A stretch of DNA of 32,375 nt from an uncultured Holdemanella sp. (GCF_934772795.1 NZ_CAKVMR010000021.1:1-32375); one strand, 5' to 3'. Shown: positions 8,551-16,602, numbered from the stretch's first letter. Made by a program: numbers and translations. The notes: generated from the sequence alone by a model not told the origin.

Positions 8551-9957
8551 ATGAAACAATTTATGGATAAAGACTTCTTATTGACAAATGAAGTCGCTAA
8601 AGAATTATTTTTTGATGCTGCAAATACAATGCCAATTGTAGATTATCACTGTCATATTGATCCAAAAGAAATTGCAGAGGATCGTAAATTTGAAAATATC
8701 ACACAAGTATGGCTTGGTGGTGACCACTATAAATGGCGTCAAATGCGTTCAAACGGAGTGGATGAATACTATATTACGGGTGATGCTCCAGATCGTGAAA
8801 AATTCCAGAAGTGGGCAGAAACGCTTGAAAAAGCCATTGGAAATCCATTATTCCACTGGTCACACTTGGAACTTCAAAGATATTTTGGATATCATGGTGT
8901 ATTGAATAGTAAAACAGCAGAAGAAGTATGGAACTTATGTAATGAAAAACTTCAACAAGATGATATGAGTGTACGTAACTTGATTAAAAACTCAAATGTT
9001 AAATTATTATGTACAACGGATGATCCAATTGATGATTTACATTGGCACAAAGTCATCAAGGCTGATGAAACATTTGATGTAAAGGTGCTTCCTGCTTGGC
9101 GTCCAGATAAAGCTATGCGTATCAATAAACCAGAATTTGCCGATTATATGAGCCAATTGGCAGCTGTTTCTGAAGTTGAAATTCATACTTTTGAAGATAT
9201 GAAAAAAGCTATTATCAAACGTATGGAATACTTTAATGAATTAGGATGTCTAGTGAGTGATCACGGATTGGATTATGTTATGTATGCTCCAGCAAGTGCA
9301 GAAGAAATCGAAAAAATCTTTGAAAAAGGATTGAATCACGAAGCGGTTACGGCATTAGAATGTGATCAATATAAAACTGCATTCTTACTATTCATCGCAA
9401 AAGAATACAAACGTTTGGGTTGGGTAATGCAGTTGCACTATGGTTGTAAACGCGACAACAACACAACAATGTACAATAAGTTAGGACCAGATACTGGTTA
9501 CGATTGTATTTCAAACTTTGCGCCTGCAGACCAACTTACAAATATGTTGGATGCGATCAACGAAAATGGTGGATTGCCAAAAACAATTCTATACAGTTTG
9601 AATCCTGGAGATGATGAATTAATCGGTACAGTACTTGGATGTTTCCAAAACAGTGATGCGATTGGAAAGATTCAACAAGGATCTGCATGGTGGTTCAACG
9701 ACAATAAAACAGGTATGGAAAAACAAATGACATCTTTGGCAAACTTAGGATTATTAGGTAATTTCTTAGGTATGTTGACAGATTCAAGAAGCTTCTTGTC
9801 TTATTCAAGACATGAATATTTCCGTCGAATCATGTGTAACTTAATTGGTACATGGGTTGAAAATGGAGAGTATCCTTATGATAAGGAAAACTTAACTGAA
9901 ATCGTTAAGGGTATCTCTTACAACAATGCCGTTCGTTATTTTGGCTTTGATTTATAA
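8551..9957 (+). CDS. uxaC: Glucuronate/galacturonate isomerase
   Basis: Interconverts D-galacturonate with D-tagaturonate and D-glucuronate with D-fructuronate, the first intracellular step of the pathway. The protein has 468 residues, full length for the family. The amidohydrolase-like metal motif VDYHCHIDPKEIAEDR (His33, His35) is present, with WLGGDHYKWRQMRSNGV, LCTTDDPIDDL, LPAWRPDKAM, LHYGCKRDNN, LTDSRSFLSY and RHEYFRRIMCNLIGTWVENG. It is the last gene of the rightward operon, with an AAGGAAGG site before its ATG and a terminator right after it. No uxuA or uxuB lies in the window, so only the galacturonate branch is complete here. Confidence 0.96.
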   Translation: MKQFMDKDFLLTNEVAKELFFDAANTMPIVDYHCHIDPKEIAEDRKFENITQVWLGGDHYKWRQMRSNGVDEYYITGDAPDREKFQKWAETLEKAIGNPLFHWSHLELQRYFGYHGVLNSKTAEEVWNLCNEKLQQDDMSVRNLIKNSNVKLLCTTDDPIDDLHWHKVIKADETFDVKVLPAWRPDKAMRINKPEFADYMSQLAAVSEVEIHTFEDMKKAIIKRMEYFNELGCLVSDHGLDYVMYAPASAEEIEKIFEKGLNHEAVTALECDQYKTAFLLFIAKEYKRLGWVMQLHYGCKRDNNTTMYNKLGPDTGYDCISNFAPADQLTNMLDAINENGGLPKTILYSLNPGDDELIGTVLGCFQNSDAIGKIQQGSAWWFNDNKTGMEKQMTSLANLGLLGNFLGMLTDSRSFLSYSRHEYFRRIMCNLIGTWVENGEYPYDKENLTEIVKGISYNNAVRYFGFDL

Positions 9958-9970
9958 TAGTTGATGAACA

Positions 9971-10001
9971 AGAGAACTTTGAATTCAAGGTTCTCTTTTT
10001 T
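9971..10001 (+). terminator. Rho-independent terminator after uxaC
   Basis: An AGAGAAC...GTTCTCT stem that continues inward through TTGAATTCAA with one mismatched pair, followed by a run of T. It closes the regulator-TRAP-uxaC operon. Confidence 0.85.
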
Positions 10002-10033
10002 AGTGTCATAATTTTAAAAAATGACACTTTTTC
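10002..10033 (+). terminator. Second terminator-like hairpin
   Basis: AGTGTCAT and ATGACACT form an 8-bp stem, followed by TTTTT. It lies directly after the uxaC terminator. The ATGACACTTTTT half recurs at 10215-10226, at the far end of the 51-bp repeats, so this hairpin may belong to the repeat region rather than to the operon. Confidence 0.5.
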
Positions 10034-10095
10034 TACTAATTGGAAGTCAAAATGAGTCAACTCTGACTCAAAATGGAGTCAAAAAACATAAAAAG

Positions 10096-10222
10096 GTGTC
10101 AAAATCTGAAATTATGAATCAAAACACATTAAAAAAGCAGTGAAATGAGTCAAAATTTAAAATTTTGAACCAAAACATGTTTAAAAGACAGTGAAATGAT
10201 TCAATATTTGAAATTATGACAC
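10096..10222. repeat. Degenerate 51-bp tandem repeat, about 2.5 copies
   Basis: Units start at 10096, 10147 and 10198, exactly 51 bp apart. Each begins G-x-x-TCAAAAT-like and carries a (C/G)AAATTATGA-like block, and the first two end in CAGTGAAAT. Upstream, related GAGTCA words form a small hairpin (GAGTCA-ACTC-TGACTC). All frames of the unit are interrupted by stops, so it is not coding now. This stretch and the next repeat fill the 430-bp gap before the ATPase gene; no gene was seen there. Confidence 0.7.
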
Positions 10223-10277
10223 TTTTTTTGTTTTTGAACATGCTAAAAAATTGTGTGATTTAAACTCATTTTCATGT

Positions 10278-10361
10278 TTCCCCTAGAAAAATGTAATTTT
10301 CTTCAGATATTCCCCCAGAAAAGTGTTAAATATAGTGGAATATTCCCCTAGAAAAATGTAA
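10278..10361. repeat. Three copies of a TTCCCC(T/C)AGAAAA(A/G)TG repeat
   Basis: Copies start at 10278, 10310 and 10343, so the period is 32-33 bp. Copies 1 and 3 are identical over TTCCCCTAGAAAAATGTAA; copy 2 reads TTCCCCCAGAAAAGTGTTAA. Copy 3 is preceded by a GGAATATTCC palindrome. The array lies just upstream of the ATPase ribosome binding site, so it may be its leader. Copy 2 shares the exact word CCAGAAAAGTG with the 20-bp array at 22188-22299. Confidence 0.75.
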
Positions 10362-10387
10362 AATTAGATTAAAGGAGGGGATGTTTT

Positions 10388-11701
10388 GTGTATCGATATA
10401 TATATAATGATTTAGTCAAGTGGAAAAATAGTAGCTACCGCAAACCTTTGATTTTAAATGGCGCAAGACAGACGGGAAAGACTTGGATTTTAAATGAATT
10501 CGGGAAAAAAGAATATAAAAATGCAGTTTATATCAATTGTGATAATAATAATGAAATGAAAGAAATGTTCTACGATTTTGATGTGAAGCGTTTGATTTTA
10601 AGCTTTTCTGCTCTCACAAATACGCGAATTGAAAAAGGAAATACATTGATTATTCTAGATGAAATACAGGAATGTCCATTAGGGTTAACGGCATTAAAAT
10701 ATTTCCAAGAAGAAGCACCGGAATATCATATTGTTGTGGCAGGAAGCTTATTAGGTATCACTTTACATCAGTCCACAGGGTTTCCAGTGGGAAAAGTGGA
10801 TCAATTAACTTTATATCCTATGTCATTTAAAGAATTTTTACTGGCATTAAATGAAGATATATTGGTAGAACAGATGGAACAACATAATTGGAAAGAGATG
10901 GATGTGTTCCATGAAAAGCTAAAGAATTATTTACGTCAATATTATTATGTTGGTGGTATGCCAGAAGTCGTAAAGTATTATGTGCAAACCAAGGAAATAT
11001 TTCATGTTCGCGAAATTCAAAATAAAATTCTTTTAAACTATCGACAAGATTTTTCAAAACATATACCAGGAAGCTTATTGACTAAAGTAAATTTAGTGTG
11101 GGATTCTGTTCCTGCACAATTGGCAAAGGAAAATAAAAAATTCATTTATGGAATGTTGAAAAAAGGAGGGCGTGCAAAAGAGTTTGAAGATGCGATTCAA
11201 TGGCTTGTGGATGCAGGCTTGGTGTTTAGGGTAAATCGTATAAATAAAGTATGCATGCCACTTAAGTTTTATGAAGAGTTCAATGCATTTAAACTGTACT
11301 TACTTGATCTAGGACTTCTTGGCGCAATGGTGGATGCTCCCGCAAGAAACATTTTAATAGGAGATAATGTATTTAAAGAGTATAAGGGTGCTTTTACGGA
11401 ACAATATGTTGCTCAACAAATAGTGGCTTGTAATGTTACGCCAAAATACTATAATAATGAAAATTCTACAAATGAAATTGATTTTGTAGTTCAACTACAA
11501 AGTGTATATCCAATTGAGGTTAAGGCAGAAGAGAATTTAAAATCAAAAAGTATGAATACATTGTTAAATGAGAATGAGGATATGGAAGGTTGGAAATTTT
11601 CAATGTCTTCATATCGTACTTTTAAACAAATTATAAATATTCCTTTGTATGATGTGGAAGAATGGATATTAATGTATAAAGAAAAGATGTTGGAAATGTA
11701 A
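10388..11701 (+). CDS. AAA-type ATPase with DUF4143 domain
   Basis: 437 residues of unknown biological role. The N-terminal half is a P-loop ATPase: Walker A NGARQTGKT (Gly25 to Thr32), Walker B LIILDEIQ (Asp91, Glu92) and sensor-like VVAGSLLGI. The C-terminal DUF4143 part contains GAFTEQYVAQQ and a PD-(D/E)xK nuclease-like arrangement: NEIDFVV (Asp365) followed by PIEVKA (Glu377, Lys379). The start is GTG at 10388, with AAAGGAGGGG 7 bp before it; an ATG at 10381 is out of frame. It stands alone, behind two terminators and a repeat array and before a shared terminator, which suggests an inserted cassette. Such genes are often multicopy in gut bacteria; defence or toxin-antitoxin roles have been suggested but are not established. 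Confidence 0.88.
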   Translation: MYRYIYNDLVKWKNSSYRKPLILNGARQTGKTWILNEFGKKEYKNAVYINCDNNNEMKEMFYDFDVKRLILSFSALTNTRIEKGNTLIILDEIQECPLGLTALKYFQEEAPEYHIVVAGSLLGITLHQSTGFPVGKVDQLTLYPMSFKEFLLALNEDILVEQMEQHNWKEMDVFHEKLKNYLRQYYYVGGMPEVVKYYVQTKEIFHVREIQNKILLNYRQDFSKHIPGSLLTKVNLVWDSVPAQLAKENKKFIYGMLKKGGRAKEFEDAIQWLVDAGLVFRVNRINKVCMPLKFYEEFNAFKLYLLDLGLLGAMVDAPARNILIGDNVFKEYKGAFTEQYVAQQIVACNVTPKYYNNENSTNEIDFVVQLQSVYPIEVKAEENLKSKSMNTLLNENEDMEGWKFSMSSYRTFKQIINIPLYDVEEWILMYKEKMLEM

Positions 11702-11715
11702 ACCAACATCTTTTT
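11682..11715. terminator. Bidirectional terminator between convergent genes
   Basis: A perfect 8-bp stem, GATGTTGG / CCAACATC, with a 9-nt loop. It is flanked by AAAA on the left and TTTTT on the right, so it can end transcription on both strands. The ATPase stop codon lies in the loop. Confidence 0.88.
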
Positions 11716-11720
11716 AAGTG

Positions 11721-13469
11721 TTATCTGTTTTCATTGATATATTCATTTACGCTTTGTTCGACAATATTGAAGTTGACTTCACCATACTGTAGTAGGGCAT
11801 TATGGAAGTCTACATTGTCAAATTTAGATCTTAATCTAGATTTGGCTGTGCTCTTTAAATTTACGATTTGAAGATATCCATAATAGTAAGATAAGAATAC
11901 AGTTGGATTGTCTGCCAATTGATTATAAATGCTTTCTAATCCTTCTGAACTAAACATATCGCCATATTCATTCTTAAAATCATTGAGTGACATACCATCA
12001 TAATGAATGCTGATATCCATTAAGACGATGTATAGATTGGTAAGAATATTGTTTAAGTTATAGGCTTCTAATAAGTCTTCATTGTTGTCTAAATAATGTA
12101 AAGACATGCTTTCCATATAAGTGGCCCATCCTTCAGACATACCTAGATTGTTGTAGAAGAATTGGATTGGATATTTTAGATGTTCCTTGTTGTATTGTGC
12201 TTGATACATGTGACCGGCAATCCCTTCATGAGCTAATGTTTGATAAAGTGTTAAGCTTGATGGATCATCGCCATAATCACGTTTGTTGTAGCGCATTTGA
12301 TAGTTTTGTGAATAATCCAAAGCTGGTGTAATAAAGTAGGCAACAATTCCACTGACAGATTGATCTTCTGGTAGTGCTTTTAAATCATATTTCATGGTTT
12401 CTACTTTTGGGAAATCCTTTTTATAGTTCTTTTGAAGGCTTTCTAGAATTTGATTTACATCTGTAAAATCCGTTGAAACAGAATCCAATTCATACGCAAT
12501 CATTGGATTAGCTTTATATAACTTTTGGAATTTAGTGATTGCCGAATTGATTGCGGATTGTGTGTTCTCTTTAATTGTAGAAATAGAGTCAGTCGAACTT
12601 GTCGCATTCTCAACTAATACTTCATAGTACTTCTTACCATTTTTATAGTTAGACAATCCTTGTAGAGGTTGTACTTTGGATTGTAGTGAAGTTAAAGTAT
12701 CTAACATAGACTGATAACTAGGAAAGAAACTAGTGTCCATAGCTTCTTTGACTTGTGCTTTGTAAGATGTTGTTTTTTCTGCATCTAGATTTAAAGCATC
12801 AATCGCATTATATAATGCACTTGTGATTGAACTATCCTCTTTATTGTTGATCACATCTTGAATATCTTGAGTAACAGATTCATAGTCAAACTGTAATGTA
12901 TTCTTATCTGCTTGTTCTTTTGTGTATTCTAACACATCATTTGTGTAGCGAGGCACATCGTTAATTAGAGTGATCAAATCTTTGATGTCTTGTTCATTGC
13001 GTAAAATGTATTCAGAGAAAACAGAAATCAAACTTTGGTGAAGTCCGCTCATTGTGCTCCAACAATTGTTTAGATATTGAAATTTTTTATTTTCAGCTTT
13101 TAAACTCAATTCATTCTCATATTTCAATTCATCATAGATGGTTTGTTGCGTCTTGTCTAAAGTGCTGCGATTAAACTTCTTTAATTCTTTTTGATCCTCT
13201 TTGATTTCTTTTGTATTGTCCGTATAGAATTCACCAAGACAAATATCTACTTTATTGACATCAATACCATAATCTTCTGGATGTTCAAAAAATTGGTGCA
13301 TCGTTGTATAGTCATTTTCGGCATATTCAACAACCAATTGATTTGTGTATTTTGTGAAGTCCTTGTTTTCTTTAGCTGCAAACGTATTGTCTTGCATTGT
13401 AGTTGAACCACATGCAGTGAGTGATAATACGGTAAAGCTAATAAATAGTTTTTTGAATGTATTTTTCAT
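11721..13469 (-). CDS. DUF885-family lipoprotein, probable metallopeptidase
   Basis: 582 residues. The signal peptide MKNTFKKLFISFTVLSLTAC has a lipobox ending at Cys20, so the protein is probably anchored outside the membrane. The body is long and helical. The C-terminal part carries LAHEGIAGHMYQ, the HExxxGH zinc motif of the DUF885 family, and the partner motif MSEGWATYMESM with the EGWA glutamate. Family members resemble thermolysin/M32-like zinc peptidases; the substrate is unknown. A GGGGG sequence precedes the ATG. A terminator lies only 17 bp upstream, at the end of xpt, so expression needs readthrough or a promoter inside xpt. Confidence 0.88.
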   Translation of the reverse strand: MKNTFKKLFISFTVLSLTACGSTTMQDNTFAAKENKDFTKYTNQLVVEYAENDYTTMHQFFEHPEDYGIDVNKVDICLGEFYTDNTKEIKEDQKELKKFNRSTLDKTQQTIYDELKYENELSLKAENKKFQYLNNCWSTMSGLHQSLISVFSEYILRNEQDIKDLITLINDVPRYTNDVLEYTKEQADKNTLQFDYESVTQDIQDVINNKEDSSITSALYNAIDALNLDAEKTTSYKAQVKEAMDTSFFPSYQSMLDTLTSLQSKVQPLQGLSNYKNGKKYYEVLVENATSSTDSISTIKENTQSAINSAITKFQKLYKANPMIAYELDSVSTDFTDVNQILESLQKNYKKDFPKVETMKYDLKALPEDQSVSGIVAYFITPALDYSQNYQMRYNKRDYGDDPSSLTLYQTLAHEGIAGHMYQAQYNKEHLKYPIQFFYNNLGMSEGWATYMESMSLHYLDNNEDLLEAYNLNNILTNLYIVLMDISIHYDGMSLNDFKNEYGDMFSSEGLESIYNQLADNPTVFLSYYYGYLQIVNLKSTAKSRLRSKFDNVDFHNALLQYGEVNFNIVEQSVNEYINENR

Positions 13470-13486
13470 TAGAATCCCCCAAATTT

Positions 13487-13517
13487 CAAAAAAATGGACT
13501 GATTATTCATCAGCCCA
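13487..13517 (-). terminator. Terminator at the end of xpt
   Basis: On the minus strand TGGGCTGAT and ATCAGTCCA form a 9-bp stem with one wobble pair and a GAATA loop, followed by seven T. It overlaps the xpt stop codon and separates xpt from the DUF885 gene. Confidence 0.85.
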
Positions 13518-14075
13518 TGTAATTTTCTTATTCTTAACACCTGCAATAGATGCCAATGCCAAAAGGTCATATCCCTTTTCTGCAATATATGCATGTCCTT
13601 TTTGGAAAGCTTTTTCGATAACCATTCCAACACCGACGATTTCAGCTTGTGCCTGTGCAATTAAGTTTTCAGTTCCCTTAAATGCTTCGCCATTTGCCAA
13701 GAAATCATCAATGAATAAAACTTTATCACCTTTTTTCAAGTATTCTTTTTCAATACAAATTGGATATGTTTTATTCTTTGTGAAAGAGAAGACTTCCGCA
13801 AAAGCAGGATCAATCATTGTGCTTGGCTGTGTTTTCTTGATGAAAATCAATGGCACATTCAAACGGATGGCAGTTGCGAATGCTGGGGCAATACCACTAG
13901 ATTCAATGGTTACTACTTTTGTGATGCCTTTGTCTTTAAAGTGTTCATAAAATTCATTTCCCATTTCATCTACTAAAGAACAGTCAATTTGATGATTTAA
14001 AAAAGCATCTACCTTTAATACTTCATCATTAATAAAATGTCCTCTAGTCTCGATTGCGTTTTTCAGTGCTTTCAT
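13503..14075 (-). CDS. xpt: Xanthine phosphoribosyltransferase
   Basis: Purine salvage: converts xanthine and PRPP to XMP. The protein has 190 residues, the usual length. The PRPP-binding motif VLFIDDFLANGE lies at about residues 119-130, and the family blocks VVTIESSGIAPAFATA, PLIFIKKTQPST and GVGMVIEKAFQKG are present. The ATG has an AGGAAGGA site and lies 32 bp inside the end of the upstream CorC gene, so the two are cotranscribed. No purine riboswitch is visible before it; in many Bacillota xpt is controlled that way. guaA, which uses XMP, is elsewhere in the window. Confidence 0.95.
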   Translation of the reverse strand: MKALKNAIETRGHFINDEVLKVDAFLNHQIDCSLVDEMGNEFYEHFKDKGITKVVTIESSGIAPAFATAIRLNVPLIFIKKTQPSTMIDPAFAEVFSFTKNKTYPICIEKEYLKKGDKVLFIDDFLANGEAFKGTENLIAQAQAEIVGVGMVIEKAFQKGHAYIAEKGYDLLALASIAGVKNKKITWADE

Positions 14076-15234
14076 TTTGATTTCCTTCCTCTTTTTGTTT
14101 TATCTGTACAATAGTTTGTCCGATGCGATGATTCTTTACTTCTTTAACATATACATCCATCAAGTCTAGACTGACTTTAAAATGTGAACCTTCATCAGGA
14201 ATTTGTCCATAATGATTTAGGATGTATCCACCAAATGTATCACAATCCTCGTCTTCTAATGAAATGCCCAAGGCTTTTTCAACATCTTCAATGTCAGCTT
14301 GGCCATAGATTCTAAATTGATCTGCATCAATTTGTTGGATTGGATCTGGTTCATCAATATCATCATCTTCTTGAATTTCTCCAAGAAGAGTTTCAATAAT
14401 ATCGTGTAAAGTCACGATACCGGTCATTCCTCCATATTCATCAAGTAAAACCGCAAAGTATACTTTTTTAATTTTCATTTCCTTCAATAAAACATCGGCC
14501 TTCATATTTTGTGAAATAAAGAAAGGTTGGTCCATCGCTTTATTGATAACGTTATCTTGTTCAATCGAATCTAAACGGAAATAATCACGTGTATCTAGAA
14601 TACCAACGACATCATCATTATCCTCATCACATACAGGATATAATGTGTGACGATTTTCTAGAATTGTCTTTTTCCATGTTTCCTTATCGTCATTTAGATA
14701 TAGACAAACAACTTCACTTCGATGCGTACAAATTTCTTCAACGGGTGTATCATCAAATTCAAATAAGTTTTCGATAAATTCTTTTTGACTTGGTTCTACT
14801 CCACCACCGTTGATAACTTCATAAATATCTTCTTCGGAATAATCTTCTTGTTCTTTTTCCACTTGGAAACGCAAGAAGAAAGTCAATGGTGTAAATAAGG
14901 ATTGAATACCTTTCGCAATAGACATAAATGGTTTTTCAAACTTGTCTGAATGTGCATTCGCAAATTTTCTTGGTAATAAATCACTCAATAAAATATATAC
15001 ATACACCAATAGAAGTACAACTACATAAAGTAATGGACCATGGATCATAGATTGTAAATAGATTACGCTCATCACAATGCCAAATACTTCCATGCATAGA
15101 GATAGCCATTTTAATGTAGCTTGGTATTTATAAGCATCATCTTCGACTTCTTTATTTGTAGAAACGATGCTGCTTGTCATTGAAAACAAGATGTTTAGAA
15201 TAAATGTGAATAAAATTAAGATGGGAAGGTTCAT
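14044..15234 (-). CDS. CNNM/CorC-type transporter with CBS pair
   Basis: 396 residues. The N-terminal DUF21-like membrane domain has about three hydrophobic segments (residues 3-25, 43-62 and 66-88). It is followed by a linker with GGGVEPSQKEFIENLFEFDDTPVEEI, two CBS motifs covering about residues 180-300 (including LYPVCDEDNDDVVGILDTRDYF and FAVLLDEYGGMTGIVTLHDI), and a C-terminal CorC_HlyC domain (FRIYGQADIEDVEKAL, FGGYILNHYGQIPDEG). Relatives such as MpfA and CNNM proteins export Mg2+. Some are annotated as hemolysins, which is probably misleading. The start at 15234 has AGGAGG and overlaps the stop of a 17-codon leader ORF. Confidence 0.9.
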   Translation of the reverse strand: MNLPILILFTFILNILFSMTSSIVSTNKEVEDDAYKYQATLKWLSLCMEVFGIVMSVIYLQSMIHGPLLYVVVLLLVYVYILLSDLLPRKFANAHSDKFEKPFMSIAKGIQSLFTPLTFFLRFQVEKEQEDYSEEDIYEVINGGGVEPSQKEFIENLFEFDDTPVEEICTHRSEVVCLYLNDDKETWKKTILENRHTLYPVCDEDNDDVVGILDTRDYFRLDSIEQDNVINKAMDQPFFISQNMKADVLLKEMKIKKVYFAVLLDEYGGMTGIVTLHDIIETLLGEIQEDDDIDEPDPIQQIDADQFRIYGQADIEDVEKALGISLEDEDCDTFGGYILNHYGQIPDEGSHFKVSLDLMDVYVKEVKNHRIGQTIVQIKQKEEGNQNESTEKRNRD

Positions 15235-15284
15235 ATTAACCCTCCTAAACTATACTGTAACGGGACTGAATCATCCGGATTCAT
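15231..15284 (-). CDS. 17-codon leader ORF upstream of the CorC gene
   Basis: Reads MNPDDSVPLQYSLGGLI. It has its own AAGGAG site 10 bp before the ATG and its TGA overlaps the ATG of the CorC gene (ATGA), a classic coupling arrangement. The N-terminus, Met-Asn-Pro-Asp-Asp-x-x-Pro-Leu, resembles the acidic/proline-rich start of the enterobacterial MgtL leader, which begins Met-Glu-Pro-Asp-Pro and senses low Mg2+ by destabilising the translating ribosome. The start codon sits in a 6-bp hairpin (15267-15283). That this peptide is made, or senses Mg2+, is inference. Confidence 0.55.
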   Translation of the reverse strand: MNPDDSVPLQYSLGGLI

Positions 15285-15314
15285 GAAACTATCACTCCTT
15301 CATTAATACCCATT

Positions 15315-15343
15315 ATCATACACAATTTAAAGGCTTTTTTCAA
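15315..15343 (-). promoter_or_regulatory. Promoter of the leader-CorC-xpt transcript
   Basis: On the minus strand TTGAAA (15338-15343), a 17-bp spacer and TATGAT (15315-15320). The predicted start near 15308 leaves a short 5' leader that contains the ribosome binding site and small ORF. Confidence 0.65.
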
Positions 15344-15349
15344 TGTGAT

Positions 15350-15377
15350 AAAGAAAACAACCAGAAAAACCTGGTTG
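15350..15377 (-). terminator. Terminator after the CBS-pair gene
   Basis: On the minus strand CAACCAG and CTGGTTG form a perfect 7-bp stem with a 6-nt loop, followed by TTTTCTTT. Confidence 0.82.
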
Positions 15378-15385
15378 TTTAATAA

Positions 15386-15802
15386 TTATAGATATTTACT
15401 GGCATTATTCATTAAATATTGAATGATGGATTGTCGTGTCACAATGCCAATAAAAATTTGGCGATCATCGACTACGGGTACGAAGTTTTGTTTCAAAGAT
15501 TGAGCGAATAATTGATCGACTGGAACATCAATTTGAACAGGTGGAGTAAAGTCTCCACGAATGAGTTCACGAATCTCCATTTGTTCAAGATCTTCTTTAT
15601 GAATGGAAGGATGGTCTAATAGGTACCAAAGAAAATCCCCCTCTGTAATGGTTCCTACATAAACTCCTTCCTTATTAATGATGGGCATCGCCGTATATTT
15701 GTGCTTGCGCATGAGGGTAAGTCCATCTTCGACACTGATATTATCATATAAATATTTAACACTATTTTTAGCCTTCAGAAAAAAGAATACATTTTCCTGC
15801 AT
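15386..15802 (-). CDS. CBS-pair protein, DarB/CbpB-like
   Basis: 138 residues made almost entirely of two CBS motifs: KYTAMPIINKEGVYVGTITEGDFL at about residues 35-58, and FVPVVDDRQIFIGIVTRQSI at about 111-130. Length, layout and the FVPVVDD...F.GIVTR block resemble Bacillus DarB (YkuL) and Listeria CbpB, cytoplasmic c-di-AMP-binding proteins that act on the stringent response and pyruvate carboxylase. AcuB-type CBS proteins are an alternative. The gene has its own ribosome binding site (GAGGTGAT) and terminator and so appears monocistronic. A ligand cannot be assigned from sequence alone. Confidence 0.75.
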   Translation of the reverse strand: MQENVFFFLKAKNSVKYLYDNISVEDGLTLMRKHKYTAMPIINKEGVYVGTITEGDFLWYLLDHPSIHKEDLEQMEIRELIRGDFTPPVQIDVPVDQLFAQSLKQNFVPVVDDRQIFIGIVTRQSIIQYLMNNASKYL

Positions 15803-15914
15803 TGTCTATCACCTCAGCTCTATACTACCATAATATTTATCATTTAAAAATCATACAATTATGGGAAATTGTGCAGAAGTGTGATAGAATTTTTATAAAA
15901 GTGGAGGCAAGAAA

Positions 15915-16574
15915 ATGGAACAATATAAAAAAGAGTTTATTGATTTCATGTTGGAATCTAAAGTATTAAAATTTGGTGATTTTACACTAAAATCAGGACG
16001 TAAATCTCCATTCTTTATGAATGCGGGTGGATATGTTACAGGTAACCAATTAAAAAGATTAGGTGAATATTACGCAAAGGCTATCGTTGATCAATATGGA
16101 AAAGACTTCGATGTATTATTCGGACCTGCATATAAGGGAATTCCATTGGCTGTTGCGACTACAATCGCATTAGATCATTTATATGGAATGGAAGTTCGTT
16201 ATTGTTCAGATCGTAAAGAAGAAAAAGATCACGGTGCAGATAAGGGAAGTTTCTTAGGAACAAAACTACAAGATGGAGATCGCGTAGTTATGATCGAAGA
16301 TGTAACAACATCTGGAAAATCAATGGAAGAAACAGTACCAAAGGTTCGTGGTGCAGCAAATGTTGAAATCGTTGGATTGATGGTTTCTTTAAATCGTAAT
16401 GAAAAGGGAAAAGGTGAAAAAACTGCATTAACAGAAGTTAGTGAATTATATGGTTTCCCAACTGCAGCAATCGTGTCCATGCCAGAAGTAATTGAATATT
16501 TAGGAGATAAATTAGATCCTGAATTAAAATCTAGAATTGATGCATACTATGAAGAATATGGAGCTAAGGAATAG
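15915..16574 (+). CDS. pyrE: Orotate phosphoribosyltransferase
   Basis: Pyrimidine synthesis: orotate plus PRPP to OMP. The protein has 219 residues. FTLKSGRKSPFFMNAGG is the orotate-site segment, RKEEKDHG (about 100-107) the catalytic flexible loop, and VVMIEDVTTSGKS (about 124-136) the PRPP-binding motif. A GTGGAGG site precedes the ATG. It stands alone here, with no other pyr genes beside it. The upstream gap has a TAGAAT -10-like box near 15886 but no clear -35 partner. A terminator overlaps its stop codon. Confidence 0.95.
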   Translation: MEQYKKEFIDFMLESKVLKFGDFTLKSGRKSPFFMNAGGYVTGNQLKRLGEYYAKAIVDQYGKDFDVLFGPAYKGIPLAVATTIALDHLYGMEVRYCSDRKEEKDHGADKGSFLGTKLQDGDRVVMIEDVTTSGKSMEETVPKVRGAANVEIVGLMVSLNRNEKGKGEKTALTEVSELYGFPTAAIVSMPEVIEYLGDKLDPELKSRIDAYYEEYGAKE

Positions 16575-16600
16575 AGTCGAAAGATTCTATTCTTTTTTAT
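16569..16600 (+). terminator. Terminator of pyrE
   Basis: GAATAGAGTC / GATTCTATTC forms a 10-bp stem with one G-T wobble around a GAAA tetraloop, then TTTTTT. The stop codon of pyrE lies in the 5' arm. Confidence 0.9.
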
Positions 16601-16602
16601 TC

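Noticed and set aside
10381..10407. ATG at 10381 as start of the DUF4143 ATPase
   Set aside because: It is out of frame with the ATPase and reaches a stop after a few codons. The GTG at 10388 has the correct spacing from AAAGGAGGGG.
13345..13950. 201-codon plus-strand ORF opposite the DUF885 and xpt genes
   Set aside because: Antisense to two genes with strong family motifs. Its composition is that of a complementary-strand shadow, and it has no ribosome site.
14076..14110. Purine riboswitch before xpt
   Set aside because: xpt starts inside the CorC coding region, leaving no leader, and no purine aptamer-like sequence was seen.
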